The position numbers and the translations under genes were made by a program. This document shows positions 8,430 through 18,314 of a DNA stretch of 64,000 nt, piece after piece. The first letter of the stretch is position 1. Every line of letters begins with the position of its first letter. Below the pieces are notes generated by a model that saw nothing but the letters and a program-made list of their open reading frames with translations, searched no databases and was not told the DNA's origin. This DNA is from Bradyrhizobium sp. Lineage in GTDB: Bacteria; Pseudomonadota; Alphaproteobacteria; Rhizobiales; Xanthobacteraceae. Location: positions 1 to 64,000 of the forward strand of contig JAUXWH010000131.1 in assembly GCA_030681365.1 (NCBI GenBank), in the 5' to 3' direction.

Positions 8430-9536
8430 TTACTGCGAGATTTCGTGGACGGGCGTGCGCATGACGGGCGCGGCCGGACTCGCTACATTCCTGTCAACAA
8501 TATAATGCGTCACAATCGCTCCCGCCCACATGGCGGCCAACGCGATCCAGGCCGTCAAGGCGAAGATCGCCCCTCCCGTGACTCCCGCACCAACGGCACA
8601 TCCCCCGGCGAGCATGCCGCCAAAACCCATCAGTGACGCGCCAAGCAAATAGCGTCGCATACCTGGGCCGTCGTGAAATCCCAGAACTTTCCATTCCCGA
8701 GCCATCAAGGCCGCAAGCATCGAACCAGCAAAGACACCCGGCACCAGGCCAGTATCGAATCCCAGCGGCATGGACGGCGAATTGATCAGGCCCATCAGCG
8801 TATCCGCCGACGGCCCGGTGAAGCTGATGCTCTTGACTTGCGGTCCGGAGAACGACACCTGGGATATACGGAATGTGAACAGCCAGCCCGCGGCGATCGA
8901 GAGCCCTACGCCAAGCGCGCTTGCTGCAACGAGACCACCGATGCGCGCGCGCCGCGCCAGCCACAGCGCCAACCCCAATCCCAATGCGCCGAGACACGCC
9001 CCCGCCACCGGTCCCGCGTTCAGCACCGAAAGCAGACTGCGCGATGCCCCGCCTTCGACTGTCCACAATTGCGAGAGTGTTTCCCTGGCCGGCGACAGCA
9101 CGCCCCTCAACGAGGCCTGGGCCACCACCGTCAGCACCAGCCCGGAAACCAGCGCGCGCAGGTTTCCCGTCGCCGACAGGACCAGGAGCCGGCTTGCGCA
9201 ACCTCGCGCCAGAATCATTCCGGCACCGAACAGCAGGCCTCCGATGATGCTGCCGGAAAGACTGCCGCGCGCAGCGAGCTGACGGGCACCGTCGACGTCA
9301 AGCAGTCCGAGGCCGATCAAGGCCTGGGTCGCCGCGACCGCCGCCGAAAACGTCAACAGCCAAATGGCAACCTTCGCGCCGAATACGCCGCCCGAGAATT
9401 CGATCACCGCGGAGCGCAGGCAGAATCGGCTCGTTTGCGCGAAGGCGCCGAACAACATTCCGATCAGCAGGCCGCCCGCCGCCAGAACCGCCGCCTCGCC
9501 GACAAACTCCATCAACGATTCGAGATTCAAGGCCAT
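8430..9536 (-). CDS. YeeE/YedE family sulfur-compound permease
   Basis: GMLFGAFAQTSRFCLRSA ... GAGMILARGCASRLLVLSATGNLRAL ... GFGGMLAGGCAVGAGVTGG. Confidence 0.9.
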   Translation of the reverse strand: MALNLESLMEFVGEAAVLAAGGLLIGMLFGAFAQTSRFCLRSAVIEFSGGVFGAKVAIWLLTFSAAVAATQALIGLGLLDVDGARQLAARGSLSGSIIGGLLFGAGMILARGCASRLLVLSATGNLRALVSGLVLTVVAQASLRGVLSPARETLSQLWTVEGGASRSLLSVLNAGPVAGACLGALGLGLALWLARRARIGGLVAASALGVGLSIAAGWLFTFRISQVSFSGPQVKSISFTGPSADTLMGLINSPSMPLGFDTGLVPGVFAGSMLAALMAREWKVLGFHDGPGMRRYLLGASLMGFGGMLAGGCAVGAGVTGGAIFALTAWIALAAMWAGAIVTHYIVDRNVASPAAPVMRTPVHEISQ

Positions 9537-9667
9537 CCGTCCCCCACGGCGATCCCGGAACCGGGCAACATGCAATACCGGAACGTCGCGAGAATCTCGT
9601 CGACCGAAACCGCGCCGTCATTGATCTCGCGCAATCGCGTCCCGTCGGGCCAGGTTTTGACCGCGGA

Positions 9668-10057
9668 TCAATTGCTCTTCTTGCCGTCGGTACCGAACTG
9701 CTTCAGGAACGCCGTGAGATCCTTGATCTCCTGCTCGTTCTTGATGCCCGCGAACGTCATTTTCGTGCCGGGAATTTTCGCCTTGGGATCCTTGATGTAA
9801 TCGGCAAACACCGCCTCGTCCCACGTGATGCCGGAATTCTTGTTGGCATCCGAGTAATTGTAGCCCGCGATCGTTCCGGATTTGCGGCCGAACAGGCCAT
9901 TGAGGACGGGGCCGACGACGTTCTTCGCCGTCTCACCCACCTGATGGCAGGCGCGGCATTTGTTGAGCGATTTCTCTCCCGCCGCGGCGTCCTGCGCGTT
10001 GGCGCCTGCCGTCATGGCCACAAGCGAGGCTGCCACCAATATCGAACGAACGATCAT
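9668..10057 (-). CDS. Class I c-type cytochrome (cytochrome c2/c550-like)
   Basis: Signal peptide; CRACHQVGE heme site; NVVGPVLNGLFGRKSGTIAGYNYSDANKNSGITWDE. Confidence 0.93.
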   Translation of the reverse strand: MIVRSILVAASLVAMTAGANAQDAAAGEKSLNKCRACHQVGETAKNVVGPVLNGLFGRKSGTIAGYNYSDANKNSGITWDEAVFADYIKDPKAKIPGTKMTFAGIKNEQEIKDLTAFLKQFGTDGKKSN

Positions 10058-10180
10058 GTTTCCTCTTCCCCGGAGTCGGTACGGATTTCACGCCCGTCAG
10101 GGCGCCGGAAGCGGCGATTGCCGCGATCGACGCTTCCGGCGGCCCCTGTCGGCTTCTGCTGATGACGATTCGCCGGTGCC

Positions 10181-11458
10181 CTACCCGAACATGTCGGCCG
10201 TGATGCCGGCATACCATCCCATATTCTCGGCCTGCTGTTGCTTGCGCATTTCCGCTGTTTCGCCCGTCTTCGAAACGAAGGTCGAGGATGCCGCGATCTT
10301 GCCGTCCTTGGCCTCGTAGGCGCCTCCGACTTTCACGCAATCGTCGGTTTCGATCAGGCTCCAGCAGGTGTTGGTGTAGCGGGCCGGAAAGGTCCGCGCA
10401 GCGACAAGCTCGCCCCTGATCATCATGGCCGCGACCTTGGCCTGGCTGTTGGCGGAGAATGCCGATTTCGGCATGTCGCCCGCGATGCAGGCGTCGCCGA
10501 GCACGTAGATATTGGCATCGACCGCCGACTTCATGCTGGTGGGATCGATGGCGCAGAATCCACTCGCATTTGCCAGCCCCGAATCCCGCGCGATCGCTCC
10601 GGCCATTTGCGCCGGGATGACGTTGACCAATGCGGCATTCTTGTAGGTCTCGAAGCCGGTCACGACGGTTCCGCTCGCCGGATCGACCGATTTCAGGCCG
10701 TCATGAACCTTCGGGCCGAGCCATTCGACCATGCCCTTGTAATGCTTTTCCCATCCCTCCTGAAACAGGCCCTGCTTGGAAAAGCTTTCCTTCGGGTCGA
10801 TCACGAAGATCTTGCTGCGATCCTTGCCGGCGGCCTTCAACGAATGAGCCATCATCGAGACACGCTCATAGGGACCCGGCGGACAGCGATAGGGATTGGG
10901 CGGGGCAATCATTACGATCACGCCGCCGTTCGGGACGGCATCGAGGCGCTTGCGCAGCAGCAGCGTCTGGGCGCCCGGCTTCCAGGCATGCGGCATCGCC
11001 TCTTCGGCCGCCTGCGACCATCCCGGAACGGAATCGTATTTCAGATCGATGCCCGGAGACACCACGAGGCGGTCGTAGGGCAGCCGCCGGCCGCCGGCGA
11101 GAACCACTTCCTTCTTGTCGCGGTCGATCATGCTGGCGCTGTCGCGCACGATCTCGATTCCGGCGATTTTGGCCAATCCGGTGTACTCGTGGGTGATGGA
11201 GGCGTAGTCGCGCACCCCCCCGAGATAGAGATTGCTGTGAAAGCAGGTCTGATACTTGGCATTGGGCTCGACCAGGGTCACCGCAATGGCGCCGGCGCTG
11301 TCCTTGGCGATGTATTTCGCCGCCGTCGCACCACCCGCTCCCCCGCCAATCACCACGACCCGTGGTTTGGCCTGGGCGAGAGTCGCGGGTGAACCCAGCA
11401 TCATCGCGCCAGTGACCGCTGCAGTTCCTGTCAGTAATTGCCTACGATTGAAGTCCAT
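10181..11458 (-). CDS. soxF: Flavocytochrome c sulfide dehydrogenase flavoprotein subunit (SoxF/FccB-like)
   Basis: Tat signal MDFNRRQLLTG; VVVIGGGAGGATAAKYIAK; SFSKQGLFQEGWEKHY; adjacent monoheme cytochrome and sox genes. Confidence 0.9.
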   Translation of the reverse strand: MDFNRRQLLTGTAAVTGAMMLGSPATLAQAKPRVVVIGGGAGGATAAKYIAKDSAGAIAVTLVEPNAKYQTCFHSNLYLGGVRDYASITHEYTGLAKIAGIEIVRDSASMIDRDKKEVVLAGGRRLPYDRLVVSPGIDLKYDSVPGWSQAAEEAMPHAWKPGAQTLLLRKRLDAVPNGGVIVMIAPPNPYRCPPGPYERVSMMAHSLKAAGKDRSKIFVIDPKESFSKQGLFQEGWEKHYKGMVEWLGPKVHDGLKSVDPASGTVVTGFETYKNAALVNVIPAQMAGAIARDSGLANASGFCAIDPTSMKSAVDANIYVLGDACIAGDMPKSAFSANSQAKVAAMMIRGELVAARTFPARYTNTCWSLIETDDCVKVGGAYEAKDGKIAASSTFVSKTGETAEMRKQQQAENMGWYAGITADMFG

Positions 11459-11603
11459 TTATCCCTCCCGCTGGTTTTGACTTTCCGACATCAGGCCCGA
11501 GCGCTGGCCGCCTTCTGCCGGGCGGATGCGCTCGCCTTCACCAAACCGATAGCTTCGTCGAATTTGCCGGCTCGACCGGACAAGATTCTCCTGAATGCGC
11601 GCG

Positions 11604-11933
11604 TCATTTTGCGCTGGATTGTGACGTCACCGCCCCGAAATAGGCCGCGAGCGCGGCAATCTCGTCGTCCGCAAGCCGGCCCGCAATGGTCTGCATGATG
11701 GGATTGTCCCGGTGCTTGTCCTTGTAGGAGTTCATCACCGCGATAAAATTTTCTTCGGGCCACCCGGTGATCCGTGGAACCCCTCCGGTGACATGGCCTG
11801 AAATTTGATGGCAGGCCACGCACTCGTTGGACAGGTATGCGCCGAGCTCGCGGTCTCCGGCACAGGCGCCAGTGAACGAACTCGCCGCCAGGAAACCGAC
11901 CGATGCTGCCAGGCGCCGGGACATGTCCATCAA
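11604..11933 (-). CDS. Monoheme c-type cytochrome, SoxE/FccA-like
   Basis: Signal peptide; CVACHQISGH; position between soxF and soxD. Confidence 0.8.
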   Translation of the reverse strand: MMDMSRRLAASVGFLAASSFTGACAGDRELGAYLSNECVACHQISGHVTGGVPRITGWPEENFIAVMNSYKDKHRDNPIMQTIAGRLADDEIAALAAYFGAVTSQSSAK

Positions 11934-12622
11934 TCCACTTTTGGTCCGGCTTTGCTGTCAGGCGTGACGTCCACCGAAACGGCGCGGCCGATCACTTTGG
12001 GTGCCGTGCGGCAATCCTTCATGCAAGGGTCCTTCTTCCAGAAGTGCTTTTCAGCGGTTTCGCGATCGTCCGGATAGAATGCCGCGGCGTTCGGCATTTT
12101 GATAGAAGTGAAATTCTTTTCGTTAAGCTCGAAGTTCTCGTCCTTGACGATGTCGTTCATGCTGAGGACATAGGCAGTGAGGGCGTAGACTTCGTCGTCC
12201 GTCAAGGATTGTGCGTTGCCAAAAGGCATTGCGCGCTTAACATAGTCGAAGAACGTCGACACGTCCGGCCAAAAAGAGCCGACGGTCTTGTCCGGCCGGT
12301 CAGCCTTCAGCGTACCTCGTCCTCCGGCAAGCACGGGGTATCGACCGGCGCCCTCGCCGAACTCGCCGTGGCAGGAGGCACATTTCTCCTGAAAAACCAC
12401 GTCTCCCTGTTTTGCCGTGCCCTTGCCGGCCGGAAGGCCCTTGCCGTCCGACCGAACATCCGTGTCCCAGGCCTTGATTTCCTCCGGCAAGGCCGGGCGG
12501 CCAAGACCGAGCTTGGCAGAGGATTTTGCGGCAACCTGCTGTGCCAAAACCTCAGCGATCGGCGTCGTGGCCAAGGTCCCGCCAAGGAGACCGGCGAACA
12601 GAAACCTAGCCAATCTCGACAT
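11930..12622 (-). CDS. soxD: SoxD c-type cytochrome subunit of sulfane dehydrogenase
   Basis: CASCHGEFGEGAGRYPVLAGG; MPFGNAQSLTDDEVYALTAYVLSMNDIV; start overlaps soxC end. Confidence 0.92.
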   Translation of the reverse strand: MSRLARFLFAGLLGGTLATTPIAEVLAQQVAAKSSAKLGLGRPALPEEIKAWDTDVRSDGKGLPAGKGTAKQGDVVFQEKCASCHGEFGEGAGRYPVLAGGRGTLKADRPDKTVGSFWPDVSTFFDYVKRAMPFGNAQSLTDDEVYALTAYVLSMNDIVKDENFELNEKNFTSIKMPNAAAFYPDDRETAEKHFWKKDPCMKDCRTAPKVIGRAVSVDVTPDSKAGPKVD

Positions 12623-13886
12623 TTTCAGTCTCCCCGTCCGCACGCACCAGCCAGGTCTGGATTCCGTTGTTGTGGTAGATCGAATTGACGCCCCTGACCT
12701 TGCGCAGTTCTTCCTTGGACGGCTGGACGTAACCGGTCGAATCGATGGCCCGGGACTGGATCATCATCTCCTGCCCATTCCAGTCGAGGTCGACGTAGAA
12801 GCGCACCAGCGATTTGTCGAGCACCGGGCCGTCGATGCGCGCGGACTGCCAGTTGCGGCCGCCGTCGAGAGTCACATCGACCCGCCTGATCGTTCCGCGG
12901 CCGGACCAGGCGACGCCGGTCAGAACGTTGCGCCCCTTGTGCCGGAGCGGCGCCTGCGGCGACGGATTCGTCACCACCGACTTCGCATCCATGGCGAATG
13001 TCAGTTTGCGCGAGCGGCCGTCGGCCATCAAGTCGGTATATTTCGACGTCTCTTCGCGGGTCTGCCAGGGCTGGTCGCCGGCCTCGATCCGCCGCAGCCA
13101 CTTCACCCACAAATTGCCTTCCCAGCCCGGGATCACCGCCCGCAACGGATAGCCCTGCTCCGGCCGCAGCGCTTCTCCGTTCATTGCAAATGCGATCAGG
13201 ACGTCGTTCAGCGCCTTCTCGATCGGCAGCGACCGGTTCATTCCGGCTGAATCCGCTCCTTCGAGCATCAGCCATTTGGCATTCGGCTTCAGTCCGGCTT
13301 CATCCAGCAAGGCCTTGAGCGGCACGCCGGTATACATGACGTTGTGGATCATGCCGTGCGTGAACTGACAGCCGTTGAGCTGCGCGCCGCGCCATTCCAT
13401 GCCGGAATTCGCCGCGCATTCGAGGAAATAGATCCTGTTCACCCGCGGCATGCGCCTGATGTCTTCCATCGTGAAGACAAGCGGCTTGTCCACGAGCCCA
13501 TTGATCATCAGCCGGTGGTCGGCAGGATCGATCTCGGCAATGCCGCCGTGATGGCGTTCGAAGCACAGGCCGGACGGCGTGATAATTCCGTCCAGTCGAT
13601 GAAGCGGCGTGAAGTTCACCGACGATTCCGGGGAGGCCGTCAGCCACGCGACGTCGCGCCGCACCACATCCTTTTCGAACTTCGATGGCGAGCCGTAGGG
13701 CCGCGATTGAACCCCGTCGCCAAGATAGCGGTTCCAGTCCTGCACCTCGGTGATCAAGGGATCGGGTTTCCCGGCCTCCGTGGCAATGGCCGGGACGGCG
13801 GCGAAAGCCGCGCCAGCGCCCGCAAGCCCCGCGGCTCCGAGAAATCGGCGACGATTGAGAATATCCGCTGAAGGCTTGTCACTCAT
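12606..13886 (-). CDS. soxC: SoxC molybdoprotein subunit of sulfane dehydrogenase
   Basis: Tat leader RRRFLGAAGL; LDGIITPSGLCFERHHGGIAEIDP; molybdopterin sulfite oxidase-type core. Confidence 0.95.
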   Translation of the reverse strand: MSDKPSADILNRRRFLGAAGLAGAGAAFAAVPAIATEAGKPDPLITEVQDWNRYLGDGVQSRPYGSPSKFEKDVVRRDVAWLTASPESSVNFTPLHRLDGIITPSGLCFERHHGGIAEIDPADHRLMINGLVDKPLVFTMEDIRRMPRVNRIYFLECAANSGMEWRGAQLNGCQFTHGMIHNVMYTGVPLKALLDEAGLKPNAKWLMLEGADSAGMNRSLPIEKALNDVLIAFAMNGEALRPEQGYPLRAVIPGWEGNLWVKWLRRIEAGDQPWQTREETSKYTDLMADGRSRKLTFAMDAKSVVTNPSPQAPLRHKGRNVLTGVAWSGRGTIRRVDVTLDGGRNWQSARIDGPVLDKSLVRFYVDLDWNGQEMMIQSRAIDSTGYVQPSKEELRKVRGVNSIYHNNGIQTWLVRADGETENVEIG

Positions 13887-13961
13887 GCGGGCATCCTTTC
13901 TTTCTATTTATTTCGATACATGAATATGTTGGAGGCAACAGTGCACCGTCATGGCAGGCTT

Positions 13962-15659
13962 TCAGGTCCCCGTGACCTTGACCGCCGTGTTCGGTTCGAT
14001 TTTCACCGAGCCAAGTTTTGACACGTGGGCCGCAACAACATCCCAGATCGGCGGTCCTTGCGTGTTCTGGTTGATGCTGGCCCAGCCCGCGACCGTATAG
14101 GCCTTCGACGCCTCGATCGGCTGGCCCGACTTCAGATGCGTGAGCTTCGAGACGCGCGAGCCCGCAGGCTTGGCGATATCGATCGCATAGCCCATGCCCC
14201 CGATCCGGACCATGTCGCCGCCGCCCTGGAAATAGGGATCCGGGTGGAAGATGTTGTCGGCGATGTCTTCCAGAATTTCCTTGAGCTGCGCGCCGGTCAT
14301 CTGGTTGCGGTAACAGTTCGGGTAGGTGATCGCGGTCGCGTTCGTCACATGCTCCCAGGTGATGGTGTCTCCCGGAACCAACGTACCGCCCCAGCGGAAG
14401 CCCGGCGACAGCGCAATTTCGACGTCGCGCTCGGCAAGCATGGCGTTGCAGATCAAATCGTCGAAGGTGCCGTTGAAGTTGCCGCGGCGGTAGAGCAGGG
14501 AGTCGGTCTTGCCGATCGTGCGCGCGAGATCCTTTGCGAAGGGCGCCCTCACCTTCTCGACCAGGGCGGTCATCGCCGGATCGGGCGCGATGGCGTCCGC
14601 GAAAACGGGCATCAGCTTGAAGCGGATACCGGCAACCTTCTTGTCCTTCACCTCGATGTCGAGACGCGAGACGAATTTGCCGTGCGAACCGGAGGCGACC
14701 AGAACGGTATCGCCGACGCGGATGAGGCCCGGCATCGCGTCATGCGTATGCGCGGTCAATATGACGTCGAGCCCTTTCACCCGGCTTGCGAGCTTGCGAT
14801 CGACGTCGAAGCCGTTATGCGAGAGAAGAACGACGATCGAGGCTCCCTCGGCCCGCGCCTCGTCAACCTGCTTTTGCATGTCCTCTTCGCGGATGCCGAA
14901 TTCCCACTTCGGGAACATCCAGCGAGGATTGGCAACGGCGGTGCGCGGCAATGCCTGGCCGATCACGGCGATCTTCGCGCCACCCCGCTCGAACGTCTTG
15001 CGGGCCTCGAAGACGGGTTCCTGCCACTCATTGTCGCGGATATTCTGGGCCAGAAATGCGAACGGCGCCTTGTCGACGATTTGCCTGACGCGGTCGGCGC
15101 CGTAGGTGAATTCCCAATGACCGACCATGGCGTCGACCTTCAGCGCCGACATGATGTCGACCATGTCCTGCGCCTTGGTCTGCAACGAAGTCCAGCTGCC
15201 CTGCCAGTTGTCGCCGCCGTCCAGCAACAGCACCTTGTCTTCGCCGCGCTCGGCTCGCACGGCCCGGATCAATGCAGCGATGCGATCCATGCCGCCCATG
15301 CGGCCATAGTTGCGGGCCAACGAAACGAAATCGTCGGACGTCAGGGCGAAGGCGTCGGCTGAACCGGTCGCGATCTTGAAGTACTTGCGGAACTCGGCAT
15401 CGGAAATATGCGGCGGAAGTCCCTTTGCTTCACCGGCGCCGAGATTGACGGAGGGCTCGCGGAAGTGCAGCGGCATCAACTGAGCGTGGATATCCGTCAC
15501 ATGCAGAATCGTGACGGTCCCCAACGGGTCGAAGCGCATGATGTCGGCCTGCGACAGGCGCTGCTGGGCAGCGACTCTTCCGAGATCGCCGAGCCCGCTG
15601 CCGAGCAGCAACGCCGACGCAGCCGACGTCGCCTGCAGGAATTCCCGCCTCGATATCAT
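13962..15659 (-). CDS. soxB: SoxB thiosulfohydrolase
   Basis: Tat leader MISRREFLQATSA; VTILHVTDIHAQLMPLHFREPSVN; DGGDNWQGSWTSLQTK; calcineurin/5'-nucleotidase architecture. Confidence 0.96.
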   Translation of the reverse strand: MISRREFLQATSAASALLLGSGLGDLGRVAAQQRLSQADIMRFDPLGTVTILHVTDIHAQLMPLHFREPSVNLGAGEAKGLPPHISDAEFRKYFKIATGSADAFALTSDDFVSLARNYGRMGGMDRIAALIRAVRAERGEDKVLLLDGGDNWQGSWTSLQTKAQDMVDIMSALKVDAMVGHWEFTYGADRVRQIVDKAPFAFLAQNIRDNEWQEPVFEARKTFERGGAKIAVIGQALPRTAVANPRWMFPKWEFGIREEDMQKQVDEARAEGASIVVLLSHNGFDVDRKLASRVKGLDVILTAHTHDAMPGLIRVGDTVLVASGSHGKFVSRLDIEVKDKKVAGIRFKLMPVFADAIAPDPAMTALVEKVRAPFAKDLARTIGKTDSLLYRRGNFNGTFDDLICNAMLAERDVEIALSPGFRWGGTLVPGDTITWEHVTNATAITYPNCYRNQMTGAQLKEILEDIADNIFHPDPYFQGGGDMVRIGGMGYAIDIAKPAGSRVSKLTHLKSGQPIEASKAYTVAGWASINQNTQGPPIWDVVAAHVSKLGSVKIEPNTAVKVTGT

Positions 15660-15749
15660 CGATCCACCCTTACTTGTCTATCGTTGGGCTCAGAACGTTA
15701 CCGGGGGCCTCGCGAGGCCCCCTTGGGCCCGACCACTCGCGCCTGCAGA

Positions 15750-16082
15750 TTACGCCGCGACGGTCAGCTTGTTCTTGGAGACGTAATCCGAACCGTCATC
15801 GTCCTTCCAGGTGAAGGTGAACTCACCGCTTTCGACAGCCTTGTAGAAAAACGACTGATAGGGATTGGCCGAAATCGCAGGATTCCAGTCGGCTTCGAAA
15901 ACCGTCTTGCCGTTGAATTGCGCGACGAACTTGTTGATGATCTTGCGCGGCACGACTTTGCCGGAGGAGTCCTTGCGCTGACCCGACTCCATCTCGTGCG
16001 AGATCAGGGTCTTGATTTCAAAGATTTCGCCGGGCTTGACCTGGGCGGGAACGCGAACACGCGGGGTTGGCTTTGTGGCCAT
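15750..16082 (-). CDS. soxZ: SoxZ sulfur carrier subunit
   Basis: PRVRVPAQVKPGEIFEIKTLISHEMESGQRKDSSGKVVPRKIINKF. Confidence 0.95.
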   Translation of the reverse strand: MATKPTPRVRVPAQVKPGEIFEIKTLISHEMESGQRKDSSGKVVPRKIINKFVAQFNGKTVFEADWNPAISANPYQSFFYKAVESGEFTFTWKDDDGSDYVSKNKLTVAA

Positions 16083-16125
16083 GGAAAACTCCTCACCTTG
16101 ATTTTATGATTCTTGCCGCGACAGA

Positions 16126-16590
16126 TCAGCCGCCGCAGCCGCCGATGGTCACCTTCACATTGGCCTTCGCCATATGCAGATTGCCGTTCGACATTTCCGC
16201 GACGCAGATGATGTTCTGGGTTTGCGCCAGCCGCATGCGCGTCGACGCTGAAGCCTTGCCGCAGGCAGGCGTGAACTTGTAGCTGACGATACCCGGCAGC
16301 GGATTGCCGTCGGCGAAGACATGCACCGCCTTGACGTAATCCGCATCCGTCATGGGGCTTTCGACCTCCACGTTGACCGGCACGACGAGGCCGTTTTCCG
16401 CGATTTCCGGCACGTCGAGCTTGATCTTGCCGCTCTCCAGCTTCTTGTCGCCGTACAATTTCTTGATTTCCGCGGCGACGGTCTGCTCGTCCGCGAAGGA
16501 CATCCTGGGGGCGAGAAGAGCCGCAAATCCCAGGATCGAGGCAAGACCGAGCGCCTCACGACGGGTCGTTTCAATCGAATTCCAAACCAT
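16126..16590 (-). CDS. soxY: SoxY sulfur carrier protein
   Basis: Tat-type leader TRREALG; C-terminal GGCGG carrier motif. Confidence 0.95.
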   Translation of the reverse strand: MVWNSIETTRREALGLASILGFAALLAPRMSFADEQTVAAEIKKLYGDKKLESGKIKLDVPEIAENGLVVPVNVEVESPMTDADYVKAVHVFADGNPLPGIVSYKFTPACGKASASTRMRLAQTQNIICVAEMSNGNLHMAKANVKVTIGGCGG

Positions 16591-16678
16591 ATGGGTATCC
16601 TCCCGCGGGATCTCTTTGCTGCATCCCTAGACGATGAAATCTCTTGACGATTCCAACTTTGATCTATCATGATCCGCA

Positions 16679-16692
16679 AATATCATTATATT
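16679..16692. promoter_or_regulatory. Candidate SoxR operator dyad in soxY-soxA divergent region
   Basis: AATAT-CATT-ATATT perfect inverted repeat. Confidence 0.35.
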
Positions 16693-16776
16693 GATTTTTT
16701 TGAATGTAAAGATACCGCGTCAAAGTTAAAGGCCTTAAGGACCGCAAAAGACGGTCGTCGAGTGGGAGGATGAGGG

Positions 16777-17598
16777 ATGAGACGAGCCGCAATCGGTTCC
16801 GTGCTGACGGTTATGTTGCTGTGCACAATTTCTTTTGGTGCTGTTGCCGAAGACAAGAGTGAGAAGGAGATCGAGCGCTATCGTGCGATGATCTCCGATC
16901 CCATGTCCAATCCGGGATTTCTCGCGGTCGATCGCGGAGAAGTCCTGTGGAGTGAAAAGCGCGGCAGCAAGAACGTGTCCCTCGAAGGATGCGACCTCGG
17001 TCTCGGCGCGGGAAAGCTGGAAGGCGCCTTTGCGAAGCTTCCCCGGTTCTTCAAGGATGCCGACAAGGTCATGGACCTGGAGCAGCGGCTGCTGTGGTGC
17101 ATGCAGAACCTCCAGGGGCTCGACACCAAGGACGTGATCGCGCGCCGGTTTTCAGGACCGGGGCGAGCCTCCGACCTGGAGGATCTGGTCGCCTATATCG
17201 CCAACAAGTCGAATGGCATGAAGATCGACGTGCAACTCAGCCATCCCAAGGAAATGGAGATGGCGGCCGTCGGCGAGGAATTGTTCTTCAGGCGTGGTGG
17301 CGTGATGGATTTCTCCTGCGCGACCTGCCATGGCGATGAAGGCAAGCGAATCCGCCTGCAGGGCCTGCCGAACCTGTCGAAGGCCGGCAAGCAGTCCCAG
17401 GAGACCATGGGTTCCTGGCCAACCTATCGCGTGTCGCAGGGTGCGTTGCGCACGATGCAGCATCGTCTTTGGGATTGCTACCGACAGCAACGCTGGCCGG
17501 TCCCGGAATATGCTTCCGACAGCATCACCGCATTGACCGTCTTCCTGAACAAGCAGGCGCTCGGCGGTGAAATCAACGTACCGTCGATCAAACGCTGA
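16777..17598 (+). CDS. soxA: SoxA c-type cytochrome (monoheme type)
   Basis: [36 protein letters not shown] active-site Cys region. Confidence 0.95.
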   Translation: MRRAAIGSVLTVMLLCTISFGAVAEDKSEKEIERYRAMISDPMSNPGFLAVDRGEVLWSEKRGSKNVSLEGCDLGLGAGKLEGAFAKLPRFFKDADKVMDLEQRLLWCMQNLQGLDTKDVIARRFSGPGRASDLEDLVAYIANKSNGMKIDVQLSHPKEMEMAAVGEELFFRRGGVMDFSCATCHGDEGKRIRLQGLPNLSKAGKQSQETMGSWPTYRVSQGALRTMQHRLWDCYRQQRWPVPEYASDSITALTVFLNKQALGGEINVPSIKR

Positions 17599-17609
17599 GG
17601 GAGCGCGCC

Positions 17610-18257
17610 ATGAAAACGATTCTTAAAACTGCTGCGCTTGCTCTCGTCGTTGCCGCCGGGACAGCACTACCCCTGACGGCCTCTGCGCAAACAGCGAATA
17701 CCGCCGCCATCAAACATCCGGACGCTGCCGTGGTCGACGCCTATCTGAAGTCGACCTTCGGCAAGGCGCCGCCGGAATGGCAGGCGAGAATCGAGCCCGA
17801 TGAAACCCTGAAGACCTGCAATCATTTCCGCAACGACGTGCCGTCGGCCGAAGCCGACAAGATCATCAAGCGCGAACTCGCCAAGGTCGTGTTTCCGGCC
17901 GATGGGAAGCTGCTCGGCGACTGGAAGGAAGGCAAGAAGGTCGCCAACAACGGCCGCGGCGGACAGTTCTCCGACAACGAGAAAACCGTAAGCGGCGGCA
18001 ATTGCTATGCCTGCCACCAGCTGGAGCTCGCCGAAGTCAGCTACGGCACCTTGGGACCGAGCCTCACGTCGTACGGCAAGGACCGTAAATTCGACCCGGA
18101 GGAAGCCAAACAGGCTTACACCAAGATCTACAATTCGCAGGCTGTGGTGGCATGTTCGAACATGCCGCGCTTCGGCGCGAACAAGTTCCTGACGGAAAAG
18201 CAGATCAAGGACATCGTCGCGTTGCTGTTCGATCCCGAGTCACCGGTCAACAAATAG
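17610..18257 (+). CDS. soxX: SoxX c-type cytochrome
   Basis: NCYACHQLELAEVSYGTLGPSLTSYGKDR; downstream of soxA. Confidence 0.94.
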   Translation: MKTILKTAALALVVAAGTALPLTASAQTANTAAIKHPDAAVVDAYLKSTFGKAPPEWQARIEPDETLKTCNHFRNDVPSAEADKIIKRELAKVVFPADGKLLGDWKEGKKVANNGRGGQFSDNEKTVSGGNCYACHQLELAEVSYGTLGPSLTSYGKDRKFDPEEAKQAYTKIYNSQAVVACSNMPRFGANKFLTEKQIKDIVALLFDPESPVNK

Positions 18258-18314
18258 CCGCCGCCGGGCGCTCAACCCGCTCGGGCATACGGTGGCGCGT
18301 GGAGGAGGAATGTC

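Noticed and set aside
14025-15362. 445-aa plus-strand ORF over soxB
   Set aside because: Shadow ORF; minus strand is unambiguous SoxB
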